From a virus, in the IMG/VR virus record IMGVR_UViG_3300038451_000177, positions 1-37,862 of that record: DNA of 37,862 bases; one strand, 5' to 3'. Position numbers and translations under genes: made by a program. Shown piece after piece: positions 22,613 through 28,894 of this stretch; within the stretch, counting starts at the first letter, position 1; the number at the start of each line of letters is the position of its first letter. The notes beneath the pieces were generated by a model that was not told the origin of the DNA, did no database searches, and saw nothing but the letters and a program-made list of their open reading frames with translations.

Positions 22613-22767
22613 AAAAACGGAGGTACTGCGCGAAGTGCGGCGGATCGGGAAAGGTGCATATCGGCAATGGCGTCACAAGGCTCTGCGATTACGTCGCGGG
22701 CTTGGTTGAGCGCGCCTACCGGCGGACGCTCCGATTTAAGAAAGGAGCAGGAAGGGTATCGAGATGA
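22609..22767 (+). CDS. Basic zinc-knuckle microprotein
   Basis: 52 residues, with CAKCGGSGKVHIGNGVTRLC and a basic C-terminus. The CxxCxGxG pattern matches DnaJ-type half-sites. Start fixed by ATGA overlap with the preceding gene. Confidence 0.55.
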   Translation: MKKRRYCAKCGGSGKVHIGNGVTRLCDYVAGLVERAYRRTLRFKKGAGRVSR

Positions 22768-23030
22768 GCACCCCGCTGATCGAGACGACCACTGCGCCGG
22801 TGGCACGGGGCGTGGGCTGCCGCTACTACGGCAAGAGCCACACCATCCTGCAAGCTGTGGGCCGACTCGTCGGCCAGGGCGGCAACGAATGCGCGCTGGC
22901 CTCGAGTTCATTCTCGCCCTGCAAGCGGGAAATACAACACCTCACGGTGGACGAGACCCGGTGCGGCATCGCTAAGCTGTACGGGCGTCCAGAGTACGGC
23001 GAAGTTCGAGGTAGCCATGCCAGAAGATGA
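22764..23030 (+). CDS. Small protein, unknown function
   Basis: 88 residues starting MSTPLIETTTAPVARGVGCR. Low structure, four scattered cysteines. Coupled by ATGA upstream; its end overlaps the next gene by 14 nt. Not recognised. Confidence 0.5.
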   Translation: MSTPLIETTTAPVARGVGCRYYGKSHTILQAVGRLVGQGGNECALASSSFSPCKREIQHLTVDETRCGIAKLYGRPEYGEVRGSHARR

Positions 23031-23208
23031 ACCAACGCGGAGTTTCAGTATAGATTGGCGGCAGGTCTCCGGTGGGAATCGAGAGATCCGCCAGCGGGAC
23101 ATCTACTCGGCGATGCGGGAGTGCGCCTTCAGGCACCTGGACCGGATCGACGTTACCAGGGTGACGGTACACAACGAGCAGGAGGAAGTCCATGCCGGTT
23201 TGTCCTGA
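23017..23208 (+). CDS. Small protein, unknown function
   Basis: 63 residues (RSFSIDWRQVSGGNREIRQR, then AFRHLDRIDVTRVTVHN). It overlaps the previous gene by 14 nt and the next by 17 nt. Confidence 0.5.
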   Translation: MPEDEPTRSFSIDWRQVSGGNREIRQRDIYSAMRECAFRHLDRIDVTRVTVHNEQEEVHAGLS

Positions 23209-23416
23209 AGCCTTGGCGGAGAAACATCGCCAGCGGCATGTCGAGCTACACCAAGAATTTGACGAGTTGGTGGCCGATTGGATACAGCACACCGGCCGTC
23301 TCCCAAGCAGAGCGTCGGTGATGGAACTGATTGCGTGGTCCCATCAGCAAACCATTCGGGCCTGTGACCGGACTGAGCTCATCCGTTCTGATCTCCGCAA
23401 GGGAAGGCGCCTATGA
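23192..23416 (+). CDS. Small helical protein, unknown function
   Basis: 74 residues, with His/Glu-rich helices (AEKHRQRHVELHQEFDEL, then SVMELIAWSHQQTIRACD). AGGAGGAAG precedes ATG 23192 as a good ribosome site. Overlaps the next gene as ATGA. Confidence 0.55.
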   Translation: MPVCPEALAEKHRQRHVELHQEFDELVADWIQHTGRLPSRASVMELIAWSHQQTIRACDRTELIRSDLRKGRRL

Positions 23417-23505
23417 GCGCGGTCTCTATCGGGGTGGGCATCATCTATCTTGCCGCCCTGTTGCTGCTCGCCTATGCCTGCTGGCAGATGCGGAGGAAAG
23501 GCTGA
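23413..23505 (+). CDS. 30-residue single-pass membrane microprotein
   Basis: MSAVSIGVGIIYLAALLLLA followed by YACWQMRRKG. One transmembrane helix and a short basic tail. It starts inside the previous stop (ATGA) and ends in a TGATG overlap, so translation coupling on both sides supports it despite its size. Possibly works with the secreted coiled-coil protein next to it. Confidence 0.5.
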   Translation: MSAVSIGVGIIYLAALLLLAYACWQMRRKG

Positions 23506-23867
23506 TGCCGATCCGTCCTGATCTGCTCATTTTTCTCCTCTTGACTGGCGTTTCGCCGGCGAGTTCCCAGTCCGGATCGCCCGAGTACGAGGTGGCAGCA
23601 CAGAAAGAACGCGACGCCCTGCAAGCATTATGGTCCTGCCGCGAAACGGGGAGCGCCTGCGATGCCGAGCGCGCTGAGTACTGGAAAGCATCCGATCAGG
23701 TCCAATCTGCGATCAATCTGGAACTGAGGGCGATCAATGCGATAATCGAATCCGCTGCCGCCGACCTACAACGGATTACGGAGCGGATCAACAGGTACGT
23801 CGCCTGCCGCCGTGCAAAGCATTGGTGGCAGTTCTGGAGGCGTTGCCGCTATGCCGATCCGTCCTGA
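23505..23867 (+). CDS. Secreted or anchored coiled-coil protein
   Basis: 120 residues. The start MPIRPDLLIFLLLTGVSPAS is a signal peptide (two charged residues, a hydrophobic core, small residues at the cut site). The mature part is helical with four cysteines and a heptad-like stretch (INLELRAINAIIESAAADLQ). A periplasmic coiled coil beside a membrane microprotein could be a spanin-like or exclusion function, not proven. Its first 22 nt are copied exactly at the start of the next gene, so it may be an inserted cassette. Confidence 0.55.
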   Translation: MPIRPDLLIFLLLTGVSPASSQSGSPEYEVAAQKERDALQALWSCRETGSACDAERAEYWKASDQVQSAINLELRAINAIIESAAADLQRITERINRYVACRRAKHWWQFWRRCRYADPS

Positions 23868-23872
23868 TCTGC
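23505..23872 (+). repeat. 22-bp perfect direct repeats flanking the coiled-coil gene
   Basis: Bases 23505-23526 and 23851-23872 are identical (ATGCCGATCCGTCCTGATCT followed by GC), each at a gene start and each preceded by a GGAGG-type ribosome site. Recombination between them would remove exactly one gene and keep the HNH gene intact. Confidence 0.75.
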
Positions 23873-24363
23873 GCCCCTTCTACACCCGGGCCATCTGGGG
23901 CCCCGTGCGGCGCCGGATCCTCGAGCGCGCCCGCGGAAAGTTCGACGGGAAGGGGAAATATCTCGGGGGTGCCAGGTGCGAACAGTGCGGGAAACCCCAT
24001 CGACGGCGCGTTTTCACGATCACCACAAAGCTCTGGAATACGCCCGCGATCATCTACGTCGCGAAACCGGTACCCGCTTTCTTTTACAGCCTCGGGAACG
24101 AAGGGGTGATGTTCTGGCGAGAGGCCGGGAGGGGCTGGCGCGCGAACTTCCCAGGCATCAAGCCGGCTCCCTGGTTCGCGCGTCTCAAGCGGTCTATAAA
24201 GTGCGTCCTCACCGTCGCGCACCTGAACCACACGCCCGGCGACGACCGCGACGAGAATTTGAAAGCCCTCTGTCAGTGGTGCCATCTACATTACGATGCG
24301 GAGCACCACAAGGAGAGTCGATGCAGACGAAAGGATGCGGGACGACCGCTGATAACCCTGTGA
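23851..24363 (+). CDS. HNH endonuclease
   Basis: 170 residues. Zinc pairs CEQC (43-46) and CQWCH (141-145) frame the HNH core: the strand ending VAHLNHTPGD (His124, Asn126, His127) and DENLKALCQWCHLHYDAEHH. All HNH elements are present, so nuclease activity is likely. Phage HNH proteins of this sort nick or cut DNA and often act in packaging or in displacing competitors; this one lies in the accessory operon, far from terminase. GGAGG precedes ATG 23851 by 10 nt. It overlaps the upstream gene by 17 nt. Confidence 0.8.
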   Translation: MPIRPDLRPFYTRAIWGPVRRRILERARGKFDGKGKYLGGARCEQCGKPHRRRVFTITTKLWNTPAIIYVAKPVPAFFYSLGNEGVMFWREAGRGWRANFPGIKPAPWFARLKRSIKCVLTVAHLNHTPGDDRDENLKALCQWCHLHYDAEHHKESRCRRKDAGRPLITL

Positions 24364-24455
24364 ACCCGATGCGGATGGACGAGGAGTTGCTCGGAACTGG
24401 AGTGAAAGGGGCGAACTCGGGTGCCAGACTGCCTCCGCCCGGAGGAGGAGGGTGA
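24360..24455 (+). CDS. 31-residue microprotein with RLPP-type tail (tentative)
   Basis: GTG 24360 overlaps the HNH stop (GTGA) and the frame ends in a TGATG overlap with the next gene. The product has an acidic start and ends GANSGARLPPPGGGG. The coupling on both sides is the only support; it may be a spacer. A related DNA segment recurs at about 25090. Confidence 0.35.
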   Translation: MNPMRMDEELLGTGVKGANSGARLPPPGGGG

Positions 24456-24709
24456 TGGCGAACGGAAAGCGGATAACCCTGCATCTCGGGGGAGAGCGCC
24501 GCAAGTTCGTCCTGGTGCTGCCGCCATTTCCGGAAGTAGGTGACACGATAAATCTGGACGAAGCCAGATGGAAGGTCGTCAAGGTCGAGGACGCAGAGAT
24601 CCTGGCGCGAATCCCCGTCTTTAAACGGCCTCACTCCAGTCCCGAGCCACCCACCAGGCTCCCGGCAGCCGGCGCACAGGGCTACCCAGAAGAAGCTGAG
24701 ATTTCATGA
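24455..24709 (+). CDS. Small beta-barrel-like protein, unknown function
   Basis: 84 residues. Strand-rich body (MANGKRITLHLGGERRKFVL, then GDTINLDEARWKVVKVEDAE) typical of small SH3/OB-like folds, followed by a Pro-rich tail encoded by a dispersed repeat. Start fixed by TGATG. It is followed by a 182-nt non-coding stretch. Confidence 0.6.
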   Translation: MANGKRITLHLGGERRKFVLVLPPFPEVGDTINLDEARWKVVKVEDAEILARIPVFKRPHSSPEPPTRLPAAGAQGYPEEAEIS

Positions 24710-24727
24710 CATGACGTACGCTGAAGC

Positions 24728-24750
24728 GCGGAGGACCGTTTTACCTCCGC
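24728..24750. repeat. 7-bp hairpin GCGGAGG/CCTCCGC
   Basis: A perfect 7-bp stem with a 9-nt loop (ACCGTTTTA), followed by AAAAACAA on the plus strand. It is the first structure in the gap after the beta-rich gene. No T-run, so terminator function is not supported. Confidence 0.4.
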
Positions 24751-24820
24751 AAAAACAAGGGCGCGGCTTGGATGGCCGCACAACCAAAGGAGGCGGCTAC
24801 TACTGATTCGATAGACTCGC

Positions 24821-24877
24821 AGCGGGCCGCGCCGGTGTAGCAAAGCGCTAAATTCACCTGGGATTACGCGGCCCGCT
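24821..24877. ncRNA. Nested hairpin, possible structured RNA or cis element
   Basis: An 11-bp perfect outer stem (AGCGGGCCGCG 24821-24831 with CGCGGCCCGCT 24867-24877) encloses an inner stem GGTG/CACC (24834-24837, 24855-24858) and a terminal TAGC/GCTA hairpin. The gap has no gene and the structure lies 15 nt before the next ATG. Strand and function are unknown; it could be a small RNA, a leader element or a recombination site. It is not a tRNA (no anticodon or T arm). Confidence 0.4.
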
Positions 24878-24891
24878 TAACCCCTCAAACC

Positions 24892-25140
24892 ATGCCAAAC
24901 ACGAATGGGTGCGTCGTCTACGTGAAATGCGAGGGCTGCGGAATCACCGTGCTCAAGCACGGGCCCGATGCAGCCTGTCTGCCCGAGATCGGCAACACCC
25001 TGCATATCCTCCTTGGAAGGATGGGCTGGACCAGGGATCGCGGTCGGCTATGGTGTCCGCTGTGCGTAAGGCAGCGTCGCCCGGAGGCTCCTGGGGCGAG
25101 CCCGGCTGCCAGGCTGCCTCCCCTGCCCAACGGTCCATGA
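24892..25140 (+). CDS. Zinc-ribbon protein with Pro-rich tail
   Basis: 82 residues. CEGCGITVLKHG (near 13) and CPLCVRQRRP (near 55) form a zinc ribbon. The tail GASPAARLPPLPNGP resembles the ends of two nearby small proteins at DNA level. Overlaps the next microgene as ATGA. Confidence 0.6.
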   Translation: MPNTNGCVVYVKCEGCGITVLKHGPDAACLPEIGNTLHILLGRMGWTRDRGRLWCPLCVRQRRPEAPGASPAARLPPLPNGP

Positions 25141-25193
25141 TTGGGTTTCTGATCTCGCTGCTGGTGCTTCATTGGGTGCTGAAACGAGAATGA
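25137..25193 (+). CDS. 18-residue membrane microprotein
   Basis: MIGFLISLLVLHWVLKRE: one hydrophobic helix with a charged end. Its ATG overlaps the previous stop and its stop overlaps the methyltransferase ATG, both as ATGA, so ribosomes passing through the operon would translate it. The double coupling and hydrophobic content are the evidence; peptide detection is lacking. Confidence 0.45.
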   Translation: MIGFLISLLVLHWVLKRE

Positions 25194-26005
25194 AACCTCT
25201 TGCCATTGATCTGTACTGCGGACTGGGCGGATGGACCGAAGGTCTGCTTGCCGAGGGCTACGATGTCGTAGGCTTCGACAATGAACGCCACATCTACGGC
25301 GATCGACAGTACCCCGCTCAACTGGTGCTTCAGGATGTGCTCACCCTCCACGGCTCGCAGTTCCGCAACGCGGCGTTGATCGTCGCTTCGCCACCGTGCC
25401 AAGCGTACAGCTACCGCGCGATGCCCTGGAAGCGGGCTAAGGCGTTGCCGCCACCCTCCAATGAACTCTTCAACGCTTGTTTCCGCGTTCAGCAGGAAGC
25501 GTCCGAAGCCGCCGGCCATCATATTCCATCGGTGGTTGAGAACGTCAGGGGCGCGCAACGATGGGTTGGGCGTGCAGCGTGGCACTACGGGAGTTTCTAC
25601 CTGTGGGGGGATGTGCCGGCGTTGATGCCCCCGATTCGCAGGTTGCGTAGCGTCTCGAAAAACTGCGGGACTCCGGGCGGGACCTGGTTCGGTGAGGCGC
25701 ACGGAAAGCAGGTTCCGAAGAACGGCAGTAATCCGACGCGCGGCGGCAATGAGTACGCGACCGCGGGGGTCAAACTGCAACCCGAAGGCCATTACACCAA
25801 GCCGGGCAGCGGGCGAGATTGGTTCGACATGGGGCCGGCGGCTGCGGGATCGAATACTCTCGCCCGCAAGGCCGCCTCCGCTCAAATAGCGAAGATCCCC
25901 TTCGAATTGGCATCCTGGATTGCCAGGTGCTACAGGCCCAGAGGCATTGAGCGCGCCGCTTCCCAGGAGGGTTTCGCCTCCACTCCAGTCCCGAGCGGCC
26001 CTTAA
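25190..26005 (+). CDS. C5-cytosine DNA methyltransferase
   Basis: 271 residues. Motif I DLYCGLGGWTEGL (residues 7-19) binds S-adenosylmethionine. Motif IV SPPCQAYSYR holds the catalytic Cys70. Motif VI ENV is at 117-119. The closing segment (SAQIAKIPFELASWIARCY) fits motif X. The protein is short compared with host enzymes, as usual for phage ones, so the target-recognition region (about 130-230) is compact. It transfers a methyl group to cytosine C5 in DNA, probably to protect phage DNA from restriction. No partner endonuclease gene is adjacent. Start fixed by ATGA overlap. It lies inside a repeat-flanked segment, consistent with acquisition as a cassette. Confidence 0.85.
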   Translation: MKPLAIDLYCGLGGWTEGLLAEGYDVVGFDNERHIYGDRQYPAQLVLQDVLTLHGSQFRNAALIVASPPCQAYSYRAMPWKRAKALPPPSNELFNACFRVQQEASEAAGHHIPSVVENVRGAQRWVGRAAWHYGSFYLWGDVPALMPPIRRLRSVSKNCGTPGGTWFGEAHGKQVPKNGSNPTRGGNEYATAGVKLQPEGHYTKPGSGRDWFDMGPAAAGSNTLARKAASAQIAKIPFELASWIARCYRPRGIERAASQEGFASTPVPSGP

Positions 26006-26029
26006 GCCACAGACCTCGGGTGCACAGGG

Positions 26030-26038
26030 CTATCCACA
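26030..26038. promoter_or_regulatory. DnaA-box-like nonamer CTATCCACA
   Basis: One mismatch from TTATCCACA. A single copy in a 120-nt gap that also holds a weak promoter-like pair (TTGCGC, 17 nt, TACACT near 26043-26071). Chance occurrence cannot be excluded. Confidence 0.3.
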
Positions 26039-26125
26039 GCCTCTTGCGCTTAGAATCGAATAGCCTTACACTCATATCAAGGTTCCGCGGCACTTTAGGG
26101 GCACGGGGCGCGGCCTGGAAGAGGA

Positions 26126-26389
26126 GTGCCCCAACTGGGTTTAGCGCCTCGGTCCCCGATCAACGGAAGCGCCATCCTGCACCTGGCCGCCGCCATCCGT
26201 TCCGCCCGTCCTGAGCTGCCTGCGCACGACCGCTCCCGGTTGCTGCTGCGCGTGATCCAAGCCGTCGAAGCCCCGGTCCCAGCCTGCCCAGCCTGTAACG
26301 GCACCCTCCGGGTCTTTGTGTCCGGTTCGACGGGACGCATCGCGTTCGGCGGATTTCGCGCCTGCCCGCTTTGCACTAACCGAAGTTAG
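26126..26389 (+). CDS. Small protein with C-terminal zinc ribbon
   Basis: 87 residues from GTG 26126; the start is uncertain because GAGGA abuts it with no spacing. Helical middle (ILHLAAAIRSARPELPAHDR) and a terminal zinc ribbon (CPACNGTLRVFVSG, then ACPLCTNRS). Four-cysteine ribbons recur in at least six proteins of this region. Confidence 0.55.
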   Translation: MPQLGLAPRSPINGSAILHLAAAIRSARPELPAHDRSRLLLRVIQAVEAPVPACPACNGTLRVFVSGSTGRIAFGGFRACPLCTNRS

Positions 26390-26469
26390 CGAACACGCCT
26401 CCAACTGCCCGCAGGCCAACGGTACCGATAGGCCGTCGCCGCGGAGCCGCGCGTTCTCCAAATCGAGGC

Positions 26470-26498
26470 TTGTCTGGGTGCGGCTGTCCTCGTAGCAT
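26470..26498 (+). promoter_or_regulatory. Promoter with leaderless spacing
   Basis: TTGTCT (26470-26475), a 17-nt spacer and TAGCAT (26493-26498). ATG 26506 follows after 7 nt. Box matches are moderate, but the geometry repeats that of other first genes in the window. Confidence 0.5.
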
Positions 26499-26505
26499 CG
26501 AAACC

Positions 26506-26775
26506 ATGACGTGTCCCCAAACGGAGGCGGCGGAACACGAGCCGGTTTTGTGTGAAAGTCTCGTGGCGCTCTGCGACTACCAGGAGGCGTTGAACGGGGA
26601 CCTCGAAACCATCCGCGCGCGGCTACTCGGTGAGCAGCCGAACCAGAAGACGGGAGAAGGGCTGGCTGGATCTCCGAAGCCGTCCCAGGTGCCGATCGCT
26701 TCCAGTATTGGCCGAGGGCACGGCTTGACAAAGCGGGGCACCGACTTGGCGCGCGAAATTCTGAATCGACTGTGA
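26506..26775 (+). CDS. Small accessory protein, unknown function
   Basis: 89 residues from ATG 26506, chosen for its spacing to the promoter; a longer TTG start would lie inside the -35 box. Helical start (LCESLVALCDYQEALNGDLE), disordered middle and a final helix (TKRGTDLAREILNRL). Not recognised. Confidence 0.55.
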   Translation: MTCPQTEAAEHEPVLCESLVALCDYQEALNGDLETIRARLLGEQPNQKTGEGLAGSPKPSQVPIASSIGRGHGLTKRGTDLAREILNRL

Positions 26776-26782
26776 GGCGAGG

Positions 26783-27184
26783 ATGAAGGCACCGCCTCCC
26801 GAGTTGATCGATGAGTTCGCGGACCTGCGCGCCAAGATGCGCGCCTGGAAACCGGACGTAAATCCCCACGCGCAGCGGTTCGGCGCAGTAAAGCAGCAGA
26901 TCCTCGACTGCTACGAGGGCGCCGATCCGGAGCAGACCTACCTGGCCGAAGGCATCGTGTACAAACTGCCGATCAGCGCATGTGAGTTGCGGCGCAAGAT
27001 CAAGGACCTGTACAAGGTCTTCCTACGGCTGAAGTCGAAGCGCTTCGTCTCCCTGTGCAGCTTCACCCTCGGCGCCTTGGAGAAAGCGATCCCCAAGGAT
27101 AAGCTGGCGCAATACATCCACGAGGAGCGCACGGGGCCGCGCGAGATCGGCGAGCCGGTCGCAAAAGAGGCCAAGGTTCCATGA
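26783..27184 (+). CDS. Conserved helical protein, unknown function
   Basis: 133 residues. A charged helical protein (ELIDEFADLRAKMRAWKPD, then RRKIKDLYKVFLRLKSKRFV). GAGGCGAGG precedes ATG 26783. It overlaps the next gene by ATGA. No motif recognised. Confidence 0.6.
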   Translation: MKAPPPELIDEFADLRAKMRAWKPDVNPHAQRFGAVKQQILDCYEGADPEQTYLAEGIVYKLPISACELRRKIKDLYKVFLRLKSKRFVSLCSFTLGALEKAIPKDKLAQYIHEERTGPREIGEPVAKEAKVP

Positions 27185-27384
27185 AGGCTGCAAAAGGTAA
27201 GGAGAGCTACTCGTCGCTGGAAAAAACGCTTCGCATCACCAGGGAAGAGGCGCGAGGCTATCTGGAGCAGGTGGTTGAACTCCGCAAGGAAGTCGGTGCA
27301 TTGCAGAAGTTCCGTGATTCGGCGCAGTGGGCGAATTTCCTGGTTGGCGTCCTCGCGCGGGCGCTTAATGAAGCACAACTTTAG
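27181..27384 (+). CDS. Small coiled-coil-type protein
   Basis: 67 residues, mostly one long charged helix (SLEKTLRITREEARGYLEQV, then VELRKEVGALQKFRDSAQW). Coupled by ATGA to the previous gene. Unknown function. Confidence 0.55.
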   Translation: MKAAKGKESYSSLEKTLRITREEARGYLEQVVELRKEVGALQKFRDSAQWANFLVGVLARALNEAQL

Positions 27385-27395
27385 GCCAAGGGCGA

Positions 27396-27599
27396 ATGAT
27401 CTGCGTGACCGGTGGAGTGCACGACGTTGAGCACGCCCACATTACCCTTGCCGTTACGATGCCCGTGGCGGAATGGGACAAGGTGGCGGCGGAGATGACC
27501 GGGCACGGGGGCGAGCAGCCTTTTTGGGAACTCCGCCGGGCGATCGCCTCCGCGCTGGGCAAAATTCACGCGGTGGTTTGCGAGCCGATCGAGCCATGA
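27396..27599 (+). CDS. Small protein, unknown function
   Basis: 67 residues. Strand-like start (HDVEHAHITLAVTMPVAEWD) and helical C-terminal part. Overlaps the KTSC gene as ATGA. Not recognised. Confidence 0.55.
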   Translation: MICVTGGVHDVEHAHITLAVTMPVAEWDKVAAEMTGHGGEQPFWELRRAIASALGKIHAVVCEPIEP

Positions 27600-27808
27600 A
27601 GATGCACGCGGTCGAGTCGAGCAACCTGAAAAAGGTGGGCTACGACCCTGAAACTCGGACCATGCGTATCCAGTTCCAACACGGCGGCATTTATGAGGCT
27701 TCGGACATTCCCCCCGAAAAGCACGCGGAACTGATGGCTGCGGAATCCAAGGGCAAACATTTTATGACGCACCTCCGGCACCGCTACGAATGGACCCGAG
27801 TCGAGTAG
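27596..27808 (+). CDS. KTSC-domain protein
   Basis: 70 residues covering one complete KTSC domain: the opening ESSNLKKVGYDPETRTMRIQ, then FQHGGIYEASDIPPE and SKGKHFMTHLRHRYEW. KTSC domains are small beta-alpha modules related to a segment of lysyl-tRNA synthetases and common as stand-alone phage and bacterial proteins; their role is unknown, with nucleic-acid binding suggested. Start fixed by overlap with the upstream stop. Confidence 0.8.
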   Translation: MKMHAVESSNLKKVGYDPETRTMRIQFQHGGIYEASDIPPEKHAELMAAESKGKHFMTHLRHRYEWTRVE

Positions 27809-28031
27809 CTACCCCGAAAGATGGCGGTACTCGAAGGACTTGTTCAATTGGGGGAGGGGGCGCACACTGAGAGAGTCAGTCACCGCGCCGGATCTCCTCC
27901 GGCGGATTAGAAACAGGCGCGCATACGCCTCCGCAGCGAGCGGCTTCCACCAGGCCGCCCGCTGCACCTCTCGGCCCCCAGCAGGGCTGATCCCACCGAG
28001 GTCTCCAGGAGAAGTGTCTCAAACCCGTGGT

Positions 28032-28307
28032 GTGCGTATTCTCAACGGACACGGCGGGAGTTGGACCTCTCGGCCTCGTGCTCTCACCCTCGTGAAGAGT
28101 GGCCGCGCGCGCTACGTGGATGAGCACACCATCGAGTTCATCGAGACTGATCGGCGGCACATCGCGGTAGGGCGAGGTCTGGAAGCGGCTCGCCGCAAGG
28201 TCTTCATTGATGGCGGCATGGCGACGCTGGCTGCGATCGCCGGCCTGCCGGTGATCCATCCCATTGAGTTGATTACGCTGCGCACCAAGAGGAAGAAATC
28301 CCCGTGA
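28032..28307 (+). CDS. Small accessory protein (start uncertain)
   Basis: 91 residues from GTG 28032. The same frame is open from TTG 27840, but the upstream 64 codons are Arg/Pro/Ser-rich and not coding-like. The protein reads VRILNGHGGSWTSRPRALTL, then EHTIEFIETDRRHIAVGRGL. The 223 nt before it (27809-28031) hold no gene I can support. The stop overlaps GTG 28304. Confidence 0.5.
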   Translation: MRILNGHGGSWTSRPRALTLVKSGRARYVDEHTIEFIETDRRHIAVGRGLEAARRKVFIDGGMATLAAIAGLPVIHPIELITLRTKRKKSP

Positions 28308-28624
28308 CAGGGTTGGAGCAATCGACGGCCGTCAATGCGGCCGGGCCGAGACCCCCCGCCGGGGCGCTACGCCCCGCGAGCCTCGCCCGGCCGCAGCTCC
28401 AAACCTTGTCGGTGGAGCACGCCGCGCTCGCATTAGCCCTGCCACCGGGTGATCTGCGGCTCATCGAATGTCTGGGGAGCGGCCTGCCGAACGGAGCAAT
28501 TGCTCGGCGGATGAAGCGCAGTCCCAAGACGGTTAAGACACGGCTGCACGATCTGAGTCGGCGAACGGGAATGACCAGGCTGTCGCTGGCGGTGATGGGC
28601 TACCATCTTTTGGGGCAGTACTGA
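28304..28624 (+). CDS. LuxR/GerE-type helix-turn-helix protein
   Basis: 106 residues. After a Pro/Ala-rich start, residues about 46-100 hold a GerE-type DNA-binding domain: LPPGDLRLIECLGSGLPNGA, IARRMKRSPKTVKTRLHDLS. There is no sensor domain, so it is a bare DNA-binding unit, a candidate regulator of phage operons or of the integrase next door. GTG start overlaps the previous stop; TGATG joins it to the next gene. Confidence 0.75.
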   Translation: MTGLEQSTAVNAAGPRPPAGALRPASLARPQLQTLSVEHAALALALPPGDLRLIECLGSGLPNGAIARRMKRSPKTVKTRLHDLSRRTGMTRLSLAVMGYHLLGQY

Positions 28625-28809
28625 TGGCCCTCGTCCTCAACTTAGGAGAAAGGCCCGACCAGCGGCATCCCATTGTGCTCTCCAGCGACATCCCAAGGGA
28701 CTTGGGTGCCGGCGAGCCGCTGGAACTGGCCGACCGGGCCACCATCGAGGCTCTACGGCTTTTGTTCCGCGAACGCCACGATACGGCGCAAACCGGCGCG
28801 AAAGATTGA
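28624..28809 (+). CDS. Small protein, unknown function
   Basis: 61 residues starting MALVLNLGERPDQRHPIVLS, then a helical end (DRATIEALRLLFRERHD). The strand-like start recalls CsrA, but the CsrA core is missing, so that name is not used. Coupled to the LuxR-type gene by TGATG. Confidence 0.5.
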   Translation: MALVLNLGERPDQRHPIVLSSDIPRDLGAGEPLELADRATIEALRLLFRERHDTAQTGAKD

Positions 28810-28823
28810 GAGCAAAGCCCTTT

Positions 28824-28835
28824 AGATTCGAACCT
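28824..28835. other. tRNA T-loop-like 12-mer upstream of the integrase (candidate attP core)
   Basis: AGATTCGAACCT, read on the minus strand AGGTTCGAATCT, matches the T-loop region of tRNA genes. It lies 60 nt upstream of the integrase start. Tyrosine integrases often use tRNA 3' ends as attachment sites. No full tRNA surrounds it. Weak evidence. Confidence 0.25.
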
Positions 28836-28879
28836 ACTTCCGCTCGAACGCTACAGAACAGCTACTTCGGAGTGTTCGG

Positions 28880-28888
28880 TGGTAGAAT
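28880..28888 (+). promoter_or_regulatory. Extended -10 promoter of the integrase gene
   Basis: TGG followed by TAGAAT (5 of 6 matches) forms an extended -10. No -35 is visible. The ATG follows after 6 nt, predicting a leaderless integrase message. Confidence 0.5.
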
Positions 28889-28894
28889 TGCCGG

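Larger units (their letters stand above)
24632..26032 (+). repeat. Imperfect direct repeats flanking the methyltransferase segment
   Basis: CACTCCAGTCCCGAGC occurs at 24632-24647 and 25981-25996. GCACAGGGCTA follows 42 and 41 nt after each repeat start (24674-24684 and 26022-26032). The pair of matches at the same spacing shows a roughly 50-bp duplicated segment bracketing a hairpin RNA region, a zinc-ribbon gene, an 18-residue gene and the methyltransferase gene. Confidence 0.6.

Noticed and set aside
24821-24877. Possible tRNA in the nested hairpin region (GGTGTAGC-like D arm)
   Set aside because: No anticodon loop, T arm or CCA-proximal stem fits; the structure is a simple nested hairpin.
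26030-26038. Replication origin based on the DnaA-box-like site
   Set aside because: A single imperfect box without clustering or an AT-rich tract; the iteron locus at 17243 is a far better candidate.
28624-28809. CsrA-like regulator
   Set aside because: Only the first strand is reminiscent; the conserved CsrA core and RNA-binding residues are missing.
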